This document shows positions 38,493 through 46,897 of a DNA stretch of 64,000 nt, in pieces (position 1 is the stretch's first letter; each line of letters begins with the position of its first letter). The DNA comes from Pyrinomonadaceae bacterium. Its GTDB lineage: Bacteria > Acidobacteriota > Blastocatellia > Pyrinomonadales > Pyrinomonadaceae. A model generated the notes under the pieces. That model was not told the origin of the DNA. It made no database searches and saw only the letters and a list, made by a program, of their open reading frames with translations. The stretch spans positions 1 to 64,000 of the forward strand of contig JACVRN010000002.1 of NCBI GenBank assembly GCA_014534425.1, read 5' to 3'. Position numbers and translations under genes: made by a program.

Positions 38493-39029
38493 TTGTTGCG
38501 CGCTGTGGCTGGCGGCGACGAGGCGGCGCTTTCCGCGCTTTATGATCGCTACAGGCTAATCCTTTTCGGCCTCTTGCTGCGTATATTACATAGCCGCGCC
38601 GAGGCAGAGGATTGCTTGCAGGAGGTTTTCATACAGGTCTGGAGGCAAGCTTCCTCTTTTGACGAAGCGCGCGGACGCCCCTTTACATGGCTCGTGACGA
38701 TGGCGCGCAGCCGCGCCATAGACCGCCTGCGCGCACTCTCGTCGCGCGACCGCACCGTGCAGGAATCGGCACGCGAAGCGGTCGAAGAAGTATCCGACGC
38801 GGTCACGGATGCTATTCGCTCGGAACAGGGAGCGACGGTGCGCGCCGCGCTCGATGCTTTGCCTCAGGAGCAAAGGCGCGTGCTTGAGCTTGCGTACTTT
38901 GAAGGGCTGACGCAATCGGAGATAGCCGAGCGTCTTAATCAACCGCTCGGCACTATCAAGACGCGCACGCGCTCGGCCCTGATGAAGCTCAGGGAGCTTT
39001 TGAGCGGCGCGAGCGCGAATCTTTATTGA
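38493..39029 (+). CDS. ECF RNA polymerase sigma factor
   Basis: At least 178 residues. Region 2 is visible as LYDRYRLILFGLLLRIL to EDCLQEVFIQVWRQA, region 4 as LPQEQRRVLELAYFEG with HTH SEIAERLNQPLGTIKTRTRS. It pairs with the RskA-type anti-sigma gene that starts immediately after its stop. No ATG exists in this frame after the last upstream stop: starts could be TTG at 38493 or 38496. In-frame codons before these (ASDAE, matching the family's usual SDAELL start) suggest translation may begin slightly upstream at a rare codon, next to the repeat. Confidence 0.9.
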   Translation: MLRAVAGGDEAALSALYDRYRLILFGLLLRILHSRAEAEDCLQEVFIQVWRQASSFDEARGRPFTWLVTMARSRAIDRLRALSSRDRTVQESAREAVEEVSDAVTDAIRSEQGATVRAALDALPQEQRRVLELAYFEGLTQSEIAERLNQPLGTIKTRTRSALMKLRELLSGASANLY

Positions 39030-39881
39030 TTGAAGACTGGTGTTAAGAATTTGATTAGCCACGAAGAAGAAAAAGAGATGCTGGCGGCTCATGCCTTAGG
39101 CGCGCTCGACTCGGAAGAGGCGCGACGGGTCGAAGAGCATCTTGAGGCTTGCGCCGAGTGCCGCGCAGAATTGGAAGTGTGGCGCGACACCACCAGCGCG
39201 CTCGCCTACACGGTCGCGCCCGCAGAGCCTTCGCCGCAGCTTCGCTCACGCATACTGGAATCTGTGCGCGCTAGTAGCGCTCAACCGAAGATTGCAGGCG
39301 AGACTAAGAAAGCCGCTTCTTCATCTTCAAATGTCATAGCCTTTCAGCGCTCCAACTTGAGCCGCGCGCAAAGATTCGGCGCGATTGCCGCGACGCTGGC
39401 TGTCATAACCCTTGCGGCGGCTCTCTTCATCGCTTTGCTTCGTTTAAGAGAAGTACGCAGAGAGCTTGCGCGCAATCAGGCGGCTGTAGAGTCTCTGGCG
39501 AAACAGGTCGCGCAGGAGCGCGAGGCGCGCGAGCTTTTGACTTCACCGCAATCGCAGAACGCACAGCTTAACGGCACGAACATGGCTCCAGAAGCGCGCG
39601 GCCAGCTTGTCTTCGACCAGCGCACGGGCCACGCTATGCTTTTCGCTTATAACCTGCCGCCCGTGCCTGCGGGCAAAGCTTACCAGTTGTGGTTCATCTC
39701 CGGCGGCAAGGTGATGCCCGGAAAAGTTTTCATGCCGGACAGAGATGGCCGCGCCATGATTAACGAGCAAGTGCCCGTCAATAATCTTGATTCAAAGCCC
39801 GTCTTCGCCGTCACGCTTGAGCCTTCAGGCGGCGTGCAGGTCGCAACGGGCGAGAAATATCTACTCAGCCCTTCTTCCTGA
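39030..39881 (+). CDS. RskA-type anti-sigma factor
   Basis: About 283 residues from a TTG; an ATG at 39078 is possible. An N-terminal zinc anti-sigma motif (HALGALDSEEARRVEEHLEA, then CAEC) is followed by one membrane helix (IAATLAVITLAAALFIALL, near residue 117). The extracytoplasmic RskA domain has GHAMLFAYNLPPVPAGKAYQ and VMPGKVFMPDRDGRAMI. It holds the upstream ECF sigma factor until an envelope signal triggers its cleavage. The genes abut, a typical sigma/anti-sigma pair. Confidence 0.9.
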   Translation: MKTGVKNLISHEEEKEMLAAHALGALDSEEARRVEEHLEACAECRAELEVWRDTTSALAYTVAPAEPSPQLRSRILESVRASSAQPKIAGETKKAASSSSNVIAFQRSNLSRAQRFGAIAATLAVITLAAALFIALLRLREVRRELARNQAAVESLAKQVAQEREARELLTSPQSQNAQLNGTNMAPEARGQLVFDQRTGHAMLFAYNLPPVPAGKAYQLWFISGGKVMPGKVFMPDRDGRAMINEQVPVNNLDSKPVFAVTLEPSGGVQVATGEKYLLSPSS

Positions 39882-39991
39882 AACCTTCGGCGTCATAAAT
39901 CCAACGGGCGGCCCCGTCACGTAGATTAATTTTGGATTCCGTAATGCAAGGCGGAAATTAGTGACCCCGCAAACTATAAGGAGAAGAGTTT

Positions 39992-40462
39992 ATGAAAAAG
40001 CATGTCTCACTTGTACGGCTCGCGCTTCCCTTCCTGCTGGCTCTGATGCTCGTTACTTCTTTCGGCGCGCAGCCTTCAAAGGCCAGCGCTCAGGAAAAGA
40101 GTCTCTATGACAGGCTGGGCGGCTACAACGCCGTCGCCGCAGTGGTTGACGACTTCATAGGACGGCTCGCCACAGACAAAAGATTCGAGCGCTTCTTCTC
40201 AGGCCACAGCAAGGATTCTCTGAAGCGCATTCGTCAACACATAGTAGACCAGTTGTGCATGGCTGCGGGCGGCCCCTGCGCTTACACGGGGCGCACCATG
40301 AAGGACTCGCACGAAGGTCTGGGAATCTCCGAAGATGATTGGAAGGCAGCCGTAGACCACCTAGTAGCGTCGCTAGACAAATTCAAAGTCGGCAAGCGCG
40401 AGAAGGACGACCTGCTCGCAGCCGTCTCAAAATTCAAGGCCGATATTGTGGAGAAGAAGTAA
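39992..40462 (+). CDS. Group I truncated haemoglobin with signal peptide
   Basis: 156 residues: a signal peptide (RLALPFLLALMLVTSFG, cleavage near KASAQ) then a truncated-haemoglobin fold. LYDRLGGYNAVAAVVDDF is the helix A/B start. The proximal His is in MKDSHEGLGI near residue 108, with a Cys pair in CMAAGGPCAY. Family members bind O2 or NO; export to the periplasm is the unusual point. The ribosome-binding sequence AAGGAGAAGAG is clear. An intrinsic terminator follows. Confidence 0.9.
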   Translation: MKKHVSLVRLALPFLLALMLVTSFGAQPSKASAQEKSLYDRLGGYNAVAAVVDDFIGRLATDKRFERFFSGHSKDSLKRIRQHIVDQLCMAAGGPCAYTGRTMKDSHEGLGISEDDWKAAVDHLVASLDKFKVGKREKDDLLAAVSKFKADIVEKK

Positions 40463-40497
40463 GACTTCTCAGCCTCCACGACTTTTTCAGGAATCTT

Positions 40498-40540
40498 GTT
40501 GGCCGGAAGGGCGCCCCTCCTTTCCGGCCAACTTCTTTTT
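40498..40540 (+). terminator. Intrinsic terminator after the haemoglobin gene
   Basis: GTTGGCCGGAA (40498-40508) and TTCCGGCCAAC (40522-40532) form a perfect 11-bp stem, followed by TTCTTTTT. Confidence 0.85.
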
Positions 40541-40666
40541 CGGTAGAGGTGAAACTGAAAAAGATATTTCTTTCGTCAAAGAAGCGTGAATTGTGTTCGC
40601 TAAATTGAAGACCTTGCGCCCTGTACGGTAGTATAAAGTTAGTGAAAGAGAGAGCGAGAGGTGCCA

Positions 40667-40870
40667 ATGGCAGAAAAAGAGCGACCCAAAGTAACCAACG
40701 AGATTTCCGACGAGACCGGACAGTACGACGCACGCTTTATTCTCTGGCGACAGTTCTGCTCGCAGAACAACATCCCTGTGGAAACCCTGCCCAGCGACCT
40801 GAGCGGCGAGGCCAAAGAGAAATGGGAAAAGCTCAAAGAAGAGCGACTGAGAAAACCCGAGAAAGAATAA
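40667..40870 (+). CDS. Small hypothetical protein
   Basis: 67 residues from the ATG at 40667 (MAEKERPKVTNEISDETGQY). Preceded by GCGAGAGG as ribosome-binding sequence. Charged, with FILWRQFCSQNNIP and a Lys/Glu-rich C-terminal helix. No family recognised. Confidence 0.55.
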   Translation: MAEKERPKVTNEISDETGQYDARFILWRQFCSQNNIPVETLPSDLSGEAKEKWEKLKEERLRKPEKE

Positions 40871-40937
40871 AGAAATTTAATCATTGATTCATTTCTTCAT
40901 TGATTCAATGAAGAAATGAATCAATGATTAAATTTCT
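40871..40937. repeat. Perfect 67-bp palindrome (33-bp arms, 1-bp centre)
   Basis: Arms 40871-40903 and 40905-40937 are exactly complementary. Words are ATTGATTC, TTTCTTC and AATTTAATC, shared with the repeat at 34741. It starts at the base after the stop of the 40667 gene and ends 12 bases from the stop of the convergent MBL gene, so it could serve both transcripts. Confidence 0.92.
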
Positions 40938-40949
40938 TCTTCCTTGTCT

Positions 40950-41636
40950 TTAGAGGTATCTTCCAATCATGTACGCTCCTGTCAGGAATGGGTTGGTCTT
41001 TCGCTCGCGCCCTATGGTCGTAGAGGGGCCGTGGCCGGAATAGACCTCAACGTCGTCGCCAAGCGGGATGATTTTGTTCATCAGCGAATCCATCAACTGC
41101 TCCGTGGAGCCTCCGGGCAAATCAGTCCTCCCGATTGAGCCTGCGAAAAGACAATCGCCCACGAAAACTTTTCTCTCGCGCTCTTCAAACAGTACAACGT
41201 GGCCGGGCGTGTGACCCGGACAGTGCAGGACTTTGAAAGCAAGCTCGCCGACCGCGTAAGTTTCACCGTCCGTCCAGTACCTATCAATCGCAGGCGGCTC
41301 TTCGTAATCGAAGCCGTAGAGCGGCCACTGCGAACGCGGGATGCCTACCCACGCGGGCTGCTCCGGCAAAGCCCTGTAAAGCGGCTCGTCCGCCGCGTGA
41401 AGCAGCACGAGCGCCTCGGGCCTCAGCTTCTTTAAACCAGCCACGCCGCCCACGTGATCCAGGTGCGCGTGCGTCAGCGTAATCGCCTGTAAATTCAAGC
41501 CGCGCTTTTCCAGCGTCTCGACTATTAGCTTCGCCTCGTCGCCCGGGTCTATGCAGATGGCCTGCCCGGTCTTCGGGCATCCGACGATGCGCGTCTGCTG
41601 TTGAAAGGGCGTGACGGTAAGCTCTTCTATAATCAT
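40950..41636 (-). CDS. MBL-fold hydrolase, glyoxalase II-like
   Basis: 228 residues from the ATG at 41636 (MIIEELTVTPFQQQTRIVGC); the open frame reaches 41702. Metal ligands are in THAHLDHVGG, the HCPGHTPGH block, GDCLFAGSIGRTDLPGG and YSGHGPSTTIG. This is the standard order of the small hydroxyacylglutathione-hydrolase-like group (YcbL/PhnP-like). It probably cleaves a thioester; the true substrate is unknown. Confidence 0.9.
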   Translation of the reverse strand: MIIEELTVTPFQQQTRIVGCPKTGQAICIDPGDEAKLIVETLEKRGLNLQAITLTHAHLDHVGGVAGLKKLRPEALVLLHAADEPLYRALPEQPAWVGIPRSQWPLYGFDYEEPPAIDRYWTDGETYAVGELAFKVLHCPGHTPGHVVLFEERERKVFVGDCLFAGSIGRTDLPGGSTEQLMDSLMNKIIPLGDDVEVYSGHGPSTTIGRERKTNPFLTGAYMIGRYL

Positions 41637-41738
41637 AAAACGGCTCTTCTTTCGGACACCTTGAACTCTTTGATTTTCATCTAAAGGAGTATAATTCCTC
41701 ACCGGAATTTCCGCTATTTTTGAAGAGGTTTTAAGACA

Positions 41739-42812
41739 ATGCCAATGGGTACGCGCTCAAGCTCGCTCGCAGACGTTCTGGACGAGTTGACGGCGGAAGG
41801 AGCCGCCGAGTTAACCGAGCATATTAACGATAAAGATTTACGCTGCTACGCCTGCGGCCATCGCTGCCTGATTCGAGAAGGCAAGCGCGGCATCTGCAAA
41901 GTACGCTACAACGAAGAGGGCCGCCTGATGGTGCCCAAGAATTACGTCGCCGCGCTTGCCTGCGACCCCACCGAGAAGAAGCCCTTCTTCCATGCTCTGC
42001 CAGGCTCGGACACACTGACCTTCGGCATGCTGGGCTGCGACCTTCACTGCGCCTACTGTCAAAATTGGTTGACCTCGCAGGCTCTCAGGGATGAGACGGC
42101 GGGAACTCAGCCGAAGGTTGTGACGGCTGAGAGGCTTGTCAGCCTGGCGCACGCTTACGGGGCTTCTATGGTCGGGTCTAGCTATAACGAGCCGTTGATT
42201 ACCGCAGAGTGGGCCGTGGATGTCTTTAAGCTGGCGAAGCCGGAAGGGTTCAAGACGGCTTTCATCTCGAACGGGAATGCTACGCCGCAAGTTCTGGATT
42301 ACCTGCGGCCCTGGACGGATTGCTACAAGATTGATTTGAAGTCCATGAGTGACCGCAACTACCGTCAGCTTGGCGGCGTGGTGGACAACATTCTGGAGAC
42401 CGTCAAGATGGTTCACGAGCGGGGCTTCTGGGAAGAGATTGTCACGCTCGTTATCCCGGGCTTTAATGCTTCGGAGGACGAACTAAGGCGCGCGGCTGAC
42501 TTCATAGCGTCGGTTTCGCCTGACATTCCTTGGCACGTAACGGCCTTTCACCAGGACTACAACATGACTGAGAACGCCAACACGACCGCAGAGCAGTTGA
42601 TACGCGCGTGCGAAATTGGGCGCGAGGCCGGACTGCGCTACATCTACGCGGGCAACCTGCCCGGACGAGTAGGCCGTTGGGAGAACACCTACTGCCCTTC
42701 GTGTGACGAGCTTTTAATAGAGCGCTACGGCTACATCATCAGGAAGATGAAAATTCCGCACGACGGCAAGTGCCCCAACTGCGCCACCGTGATTCCAGGC
42801 ATCTGGGCGTAA
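41739..42812 (+). CDS. amrS: Radical SAM protein of the AmmeMemoRadiSam type
   Basis: 357 residues. The radical SAM cluster motif is LGCDLHCAYCQNW near residue 100, with an upstream CYACGHRCLIREGKRGIC segment and C-terminal Cys pairs CPSC and CPNC. This pattern defines AmrS. The product modifies an unknown target together with AmmeMemo partners in many genomes. No AmrA or Memo gene is visible in this window. Confidence 0.9.
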   Translation: MPMGTRSSSLADVLDELTAEGAAELTEHINDKDLRCYACGHRCLIREGKRGICKVRYNEEGRLMVPKNYVAALACDPTEKKPFFHALPGSDTLTFGMLGCDLHCAYCQNWLTSQALRDETAGTQPKVVTAERLVSLAHAYGASMVGSSYNEPLITAEWAVDVFKLAKPEGFKTAFISNGNATPQVLDYLRPWTDCYKIDLKSMSDRNYRQLGGVVDNILETVKMVHERGFWEEIVTLVIPGFNASEDELRRAADFIASVSPDIPWHVTAFHQDYNMTENANTTAEQLIRACEIGREAGLRYIYAGNLPGRVGRWENTYCPSCDELLIERYGYIIRKMKIPHDGKCPNCATVIPGIWA

Positions 42813-42816
42813 ATTA

Positions 42817-42918
42817 GCAATCAGCAGTCAGCCATCAGCTTTCAGCCAGAAGATAATTGACTCTCGAATTGAAATCTCAAATCTGAAAATTAATAGCTGA
42901 TTGCTGATAGCTGATTGC
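42817..42918. repeat. Inverted repeat of AATCAGC words between convergent genes
   Basis: Arms 42817-42840 and 42895-42918 (24 bp, 21 complementary) composed of AATCAGC, AGTCAGC and TATCAGC words, with a 54-nt centre. It lies between amrS and the convergent hexosaminidase gene, ending three bases from the latter's stop codon. Confidence 0.88.
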
Positions 42919-42920
42919 TT

Positions 42921-44159
42921 CTAAAAATTTGAGGAGCGGCGGGTCTTGCCTTCGGGTGTGCCGTAAAGGGGCGCGTACTCTTCATCCTCTTCGGCGGCGC
43001 GGAGTGCGCGTTTGAGTTCGCCTATGTCGCGCGAGACTATGTCGAACTCGTCTTGGTCGAAGGATTCGTAGTCGCCCGCGATTGAAAGCACGTGGTCAAT
43101 CCTGCGGCCAGCGCGGTCAAGCGCGTCTTCGGGAAGCTTTCCCTTGATGGCCGCTTCTACAATCGCGTCGCGTGCGGCGACGAAGTTTGCGGCCTGCTCG
43201 CAGATGAGAATCATGTCCGAGCCTGCTTCGACGGCGCGCAGTGATGCTTCCGCAACCGAGAGCGTCTTGACCACCGCGCCCATCTCCATGTCGTCCGTGA
43301 TGACAAGCCCGTCGAATTTCAAGGTCAGTCGCAGAAGGCGCATGACCACGTTGCTTGAGATTGTGGCCGGTAGCTGGTGAATGCTCTCTAACGGCGGCAA
43401 CTCACCCGTGCGGCGAAACCATGCTTGCAGAAACTCTGAGACATCCGGGAACGCGGCGTGGCTCACCATCACGCTGTGCAGCAACTCTCCTGGACGATGA
43501 AACATCAAGTCCATGAAGGGCACCAAATCTTTTTCCAGAATCTCTTCCCAGGTGTGCTGAACTACGGGAAGACGCCGGTGCGAATCTACGGTCGAGCCGC
43601 CCAAGCCCGGAAAATGTTTGCCGCAGCCAACGATGCGCCCCTTCTGCAAGCCGTCCAGATAAGCGCCCGCGAGACGAGAGACTTCCTGCGGCGAGCGCCC
43701 GAATGTTCTGCCGCGCAGACCGTTCTCCTGATTATCACCCGAAAGGTCAAGGACGGGCGCGAAGTTTATATTGAAGCCCAGGAGTCTGAGGGCACGAGCC
43801 GAAAGCTCTCCGAATTTTTTCGCAAGGTGCGTCTGTCCGGCGTCGCGCACGGCCTTGGCCGAAGGCATAGGCTCGCAGATGGCTCGGAAGCGGTCAACGA
43901 GTCCGCCCTCCTGGTCTACGCCTATGAGGACGGGATGATCGACCGCGTCGCGTATCTGCGCGTTGAGGAGCGCGATCTGTTCGGGCGATTCGACGTTGCG
44001 ACCGAAGAGGACTACGCCGCCCGGCTGCACTTCGCTCAGCAGCTTACGCATGCGCCGGTCAATCTCAGTCCCTGGAATGCCTATGAAGAGCACACGCCCG
44101 GCCTTGCGCTCGACGGGTAACTCCCTTTTGCTCTCGCCCTGTGTTCCGCCTTCCGGCAT
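42921..44159 (-). CDS. Glycoside hydrolase family 3 beta-N-acetylhexosaminidase (NagZ-like)
   Basis: 412 residues from the ATG at 44159; upstream TTG and GTG codons in frame are alternatives. GH3 markers are VLIGVDQEGGLVDRF, CGKHFPGLGGSTVDSHRRLP (the catalytic His dyad loop of NagZ enzymes) and VITDDMEMGAV with the nucleophile Asp. It likely removes GlcNAc from muropeptides in cell-wall recycling. The C-terminal 60 residues are acidic and longer than in NagZ. Confidence 0.88.
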   Translation of the reverse strand: MPEGGTQGESKRELPVERKAGRVLFIGIPGTEIDRRMRKLLSEVQPGGVVLFGRNVESPEQIALLNAQIRDAVDHPVLIGVDQEGGLVDRFRAICEPMPSAKAVRDAGQTHLAKKFGELSARALRLLGFNINFAPVLDLSGDNQENGLRGRTFGRSPQEVSRLAGAYLDGLQKGRIVGCGKHFPGLGGSTVDSHRRLPVVQHTWEEILEKDLVPFMDLMFHRPGELLHSVMVSHAAFPDVSEFLQAWFRRTGELPPLESIHQLPATISSNVVMRLLRLTLKFDGLVITDDMEMGAVVKTLSVAEASLRAVEAGSDMILICEQAANFVAARDAIVEAAIKGKLPEDALDRAGRRIDHVLSIAGDYESFDQDEFDIVSRDIGELKRALRAAEEDEEYAPLYGTPEGKTRRSSNF

Positions 44160-44321
44160 GAGTCCTGGATTTCCCTTTTCATCAAAAAGCACAATCAATT
44201 TTTTGTGCTGTTCACCTTTATGAGCTTACGGCTTGAAACTGCGATTTGGCAAGAAGAGGAGAAGCCAATTTTTTGAAGCGCGCTTGATAATCAGGCGCGA
44301 GCCGACTTACCATCTTTATTA

Positions 44322-45299
44322 ATGAATGCCGTTCTGGATGAAAGGAAGGAAAGCGCGGCGCAGTTCGCGCGAAAGATAAAGGCGCGGGCACGCGAGCTTG
44401 GCTTTCATAAGGTTGGGGTTGTGCCCGCGACGGCGCTCGTGCAGGAGCGTGAGCGCCTTACAGAGTGGCTTGAGCGAGGGTTTCAAGGCGAGATGCTCTG
44501 GATGGCGCGCGAGCCGCTTCGTCGCACAGACCCTCGATTGATTTTCCCCGAAGCGCGCTCGGTCATAGTCGTCGCGCTCAACTACTACACGCCTCACAAT
44601 CACGCGCCGGATGCCGCTACGGGCAAGATTTCACGCTACGCGTGGGGCGATGATTATCACGATGTGGTCGCGGAGAAACTTAAAAAACTGCTGGCGTGGA
44701 TTAAAGAGGAGCGTGCGGAAGCAGAAGGCAAGACGTGCGTTGATATTCAGCCTGTGATGGACAAAGCGTGGGGCGTGCGCGCTGGCCTTGGCTGGATAGG
44801 CAAGCACTCGAACCTCATCACGAAAGATTATGGCTCGTGGGTTTTTCTGGGCGAGCTGCTGCTTAACCTTGAGCTTGAGTATGATGAGGAGAAGATTGAA
44901 GATCATTGCGGAAGCTGTACGCTCTGCATCGAAGCTTGCCCGACCGGCGCGATTGTAGAGCCTTACGTGGTAGACTCCAACCGTTGCATCTCTTACGCGA
45001 CGATTGAGCTTCGCGCGCCTGAGATGCCCGCTCAGGTCTCTGCGAACCTTGAGGGCTGGCTCTACGGTTGCGACATCTGCCAGGACGTGTGCCCCTGGAA
45101 TCGTTTCGAGCAGCCGACGGATGAAGAGAGATTCGAGCCGCGCGAGGGAAACGTGAACGCCAACCTCTCAGAGCTTCTTGAGATGACACAGGAAGATTAC
45201 TCAGCGCGTTTTCGCAAGAGCGCCATCAAGCGCGCCAAGCTGGCGGGCTTAAAGCGCAACGCACGCGCCCTCACGAAAGCGCGCGGCGAAGAAAAATAG
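44322..45299 (+). CDS. queG: Epoxyqueuosine reductase
   Basis: 325 residues. Two 4Fe-4S motifs, CGSCTLCIEACPTGAI and CDICQDVCPWN, follow the cobalamin-binding domain (MDKAWGVRAGLGWIGKHSNL). It performs the last step of queuosine formation in tRNA wobble positions. Length is slightly below the family's 350-380 because the C-terminal HEAT-like extension is absent, as in QueG from some phyla. Other queuosine genes are not in this window. Confidence 0.95.
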   Translation: MNAVLDERKESAAQFARKIKARARELGFHKVGVVPATALVQERERLTEWLERGFQGEMLWMAREPLRRTDPRLIFPEARSVIVVALNYYTPHNHAPDAATGKISRYAWGDDYHDVVAEKLKKLLAWIKEERAEAEGKTCVDIQPVMDKAWGVRAGLGWIGKHSNLITKDYGSWVFLGELLLNLELEYDEEKIEDHCGSCTLCIEACPTGAIVEPYVVDSNRCISYATIELRAPEMPAQVSANLEGWLYGCDICQDVCPWNRFEQPTDEERFEPREGNVNANLSELLEMTQEDYSARFRKSAIKRAKLAGLKRNARALTKARGEEK

Positions 45300-45345
45300 A
45301 ACCCTTCTTATACCTCACGCGTAAACCAGCCGTATGCTTCCAATC

Positions 45346-45383
45346 AAAGAAGAAGGCTTAGGACAAGCTTTCCTTCTTCTCTT
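45346..45383 (+). terminator. Possible terminator after queG
   Basis: AAGAAGAAGG (from 45347) pairs with CCTTCTTCT (45372-45380), followed by CTTT. It is purine/pyrimidine-rich, so the match could be partly compositional. Confidence 0.4.
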
Positions 45384-45402
45384 TCCAAAAGGAGCGTGAG
45401 CA

Positions 45403-46443
45403 ATGCGAATCCTTGTCATAGGCGGAACCAGCTTTATAGGCCCGCGCGTCGTGAGTAAACTCGTGGAGCAGGGACACGAATTGGCCGTCTTTCATCGCGG
45501 TCAGACAAAGAGCGACCTGCCATACGGGGTAGAAGAAATCACAGGGGAGCGCGCGGCGCTCTCAAATTTCTCTTCCGAGTTCAAACGTTTCGCGCCCGAA
45601 GTCGTGCTCGACATGATTCTCTTCACGGAAGACGAAGCGCGCACGGCTTTACAGGTCTTCAAGGGAATGGCGCGCCGCTTCGTCATGCCGAGCAGCATGG
45701 ATGTTTACCGCGCCTACGGTCGCTTGCTGAAACTTGAGCAGGGCGCGCCCGACCCCATTCCCTACACGGAAGAAGGCCCCTTGCGAGAGGTTCTGTACCC
45801 TTACCGCTCGCGCGCCAAAAGCGAGGATGAGCGCGCGTACAGCTACGATAAAATCTTAGCCGAGCGTGTCATGATGAGCGACGATAAGTTGCCCGCCACA
45901 ATCCTTCGCCTGCCAGCAGTCTACGGCCCCGGCGACAAACAGCATCGCCTCTTTGAATACCTGAAGCCCATGGATGATGGCCGCCCCTTCATTCTGATGG
46001 GAGAGCGCAGGGCAGAGTGGCTCTGGTCGCGCGGCTTCGTAGAAAACGTTGCGGACGCAATCGCGCTGGCTGTGACAACGGAGCGCGCAATGGGGCGCAT
46101 CTACAATGTGGCCGAGCGCGACGCGCTCACGGAACGCGAGTGGCTTCAGAGCATAGCGCGCATCGCCGGATGGAACGGGGAAATCCTGTTGCTCGAAAAC
46201 TCCGACATGCCAGAACATCTGGCCGACGATGCTCCTTATGAAAATCATCTGGTTTCAGATTCCAGCCGCATACGCCGCGAGCTTGGCTTTGAAGAACGTG
46301 TAGGGCGAGACGAGGCGCTCAGGCAAACCATAGAATGGGAAAGAGAGAATCCGCCGACGGAGATTAATCAGGCCCAATTCGACTACGCCGCAGAAGACGC
46401 GGCGGTTGAAAAACTGAAAGCGCGCGAGTCCGGCGTGAGATAA
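45403..46443 (+). CDS. NAD-dependent epimerase/dehydratase (extended SDR)
   Basis: 346 residues. The Rossmann motif GGTSFIGPRV is at residues 8-17. MPSSMDVYRAYG holds the catalytic-region Ser, and the Tyr-Lys pair is near SYDKILAERVM. This subgroup is similar to bacterial relatives of plant CSP41/RNA-binding epimerases. Substrate unknown. The ribosome-binding sequence AAAGGAGCG precedes the ATG. Confidence 0.85.
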   Translation: MRILVIGGTSFIGPRVVSKLVEQGHELAVFHRGQTKSDLPYGVEEITGERAALSNFSSEFKRFAPEVVLDMILFTEDEARTALQVFKGMARRFVMPSSMDVYRAYGRLLKLEQGAPDPIPYTEEGPLREVLYPYRSRAKSEDERAYSYDKILAERVMMSDDKLPATILRLPAVYGPGDKQHRLFEYLKPMDDGRPFILMGERRAEWLWSRGFVENVADAIALAVTTERAMGRIYNVAERDALTEREWLQSIARIAGWNGEILLLENSDMPEHLADDAPYENHLVSDSSRIRRELGFEERVGRDEALRQTIEWERENPPTEINQAQFDYAAEDAAVEKLKARESGVR

Positions 46444-46897
46444 AAAGGATGCGCCAGCCGTATGACATGAAGTAGCGGTGAAAGTAGGCTCACCTTAAAT
46501 TAAAGCTAAAGAGGTTCAGCTTAAATTAAAACTTTGGTCTGCGGCCCCGGCGTTTGGTTCCCTGGCACTTGCTGTCATTAGAATGGATTTCGTTACGGTT
46601 TTCTCTGCGTCTGAGCCTCGCAGATGGTTCTTGTCTGCCTAGCAAGTTTTTTGCACATGGGGAAAGCGTCTTATGGCGCAGCAACTTCCGCTAAACGGCT
46701 CTCTGATTTAATCGTTAGGCTCTTGGCGGAGGGCCATATTGACAATTCGTTGCAATATTTTTTGCTAGAAAATTTTTTGGGGTTTTATGAAATTAATCTT
46801 TGACATCCGGTGAAAAGCGATGTAATTTTGCGTCGCCTCATCATAAATACCCAGCTTCACAGCAAGAAGCTCTGTCTCCAAGGAGATTGATATAAGT
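46444..46897. other. 454-bp upstream region of the AP2 gene
   Basis: No credible gene. It has an AT-rich right half, two copies of CTTAAATTAAA near 46492 and 46517, and promoter-like sequences TTGACA at 46739 and 46800. A GCCTAGC/GTTAGGC pair 80 bp apart resembles attC core sites but lacks a convincing stem. Confidence 0.5.
46800..46828 (+). promoter_or_regulatory. Near-consensus sigma-70 promoter for the AP2 protein gene
   Basis: TTGACA at 46800-46805, a 17-bp spacer, TAATTT at 46823-46828, about 70 bp before the ATG at 46898. Confidence 0.65.

Noticed and set aside
46635-46720. GCCTAGC and GTTAGGC about 80 bp apart upstream of the AP2 gene
   Set aside because: R boxes match but the intervening L boxes do not pair convincingly; recorded only as possible decay.
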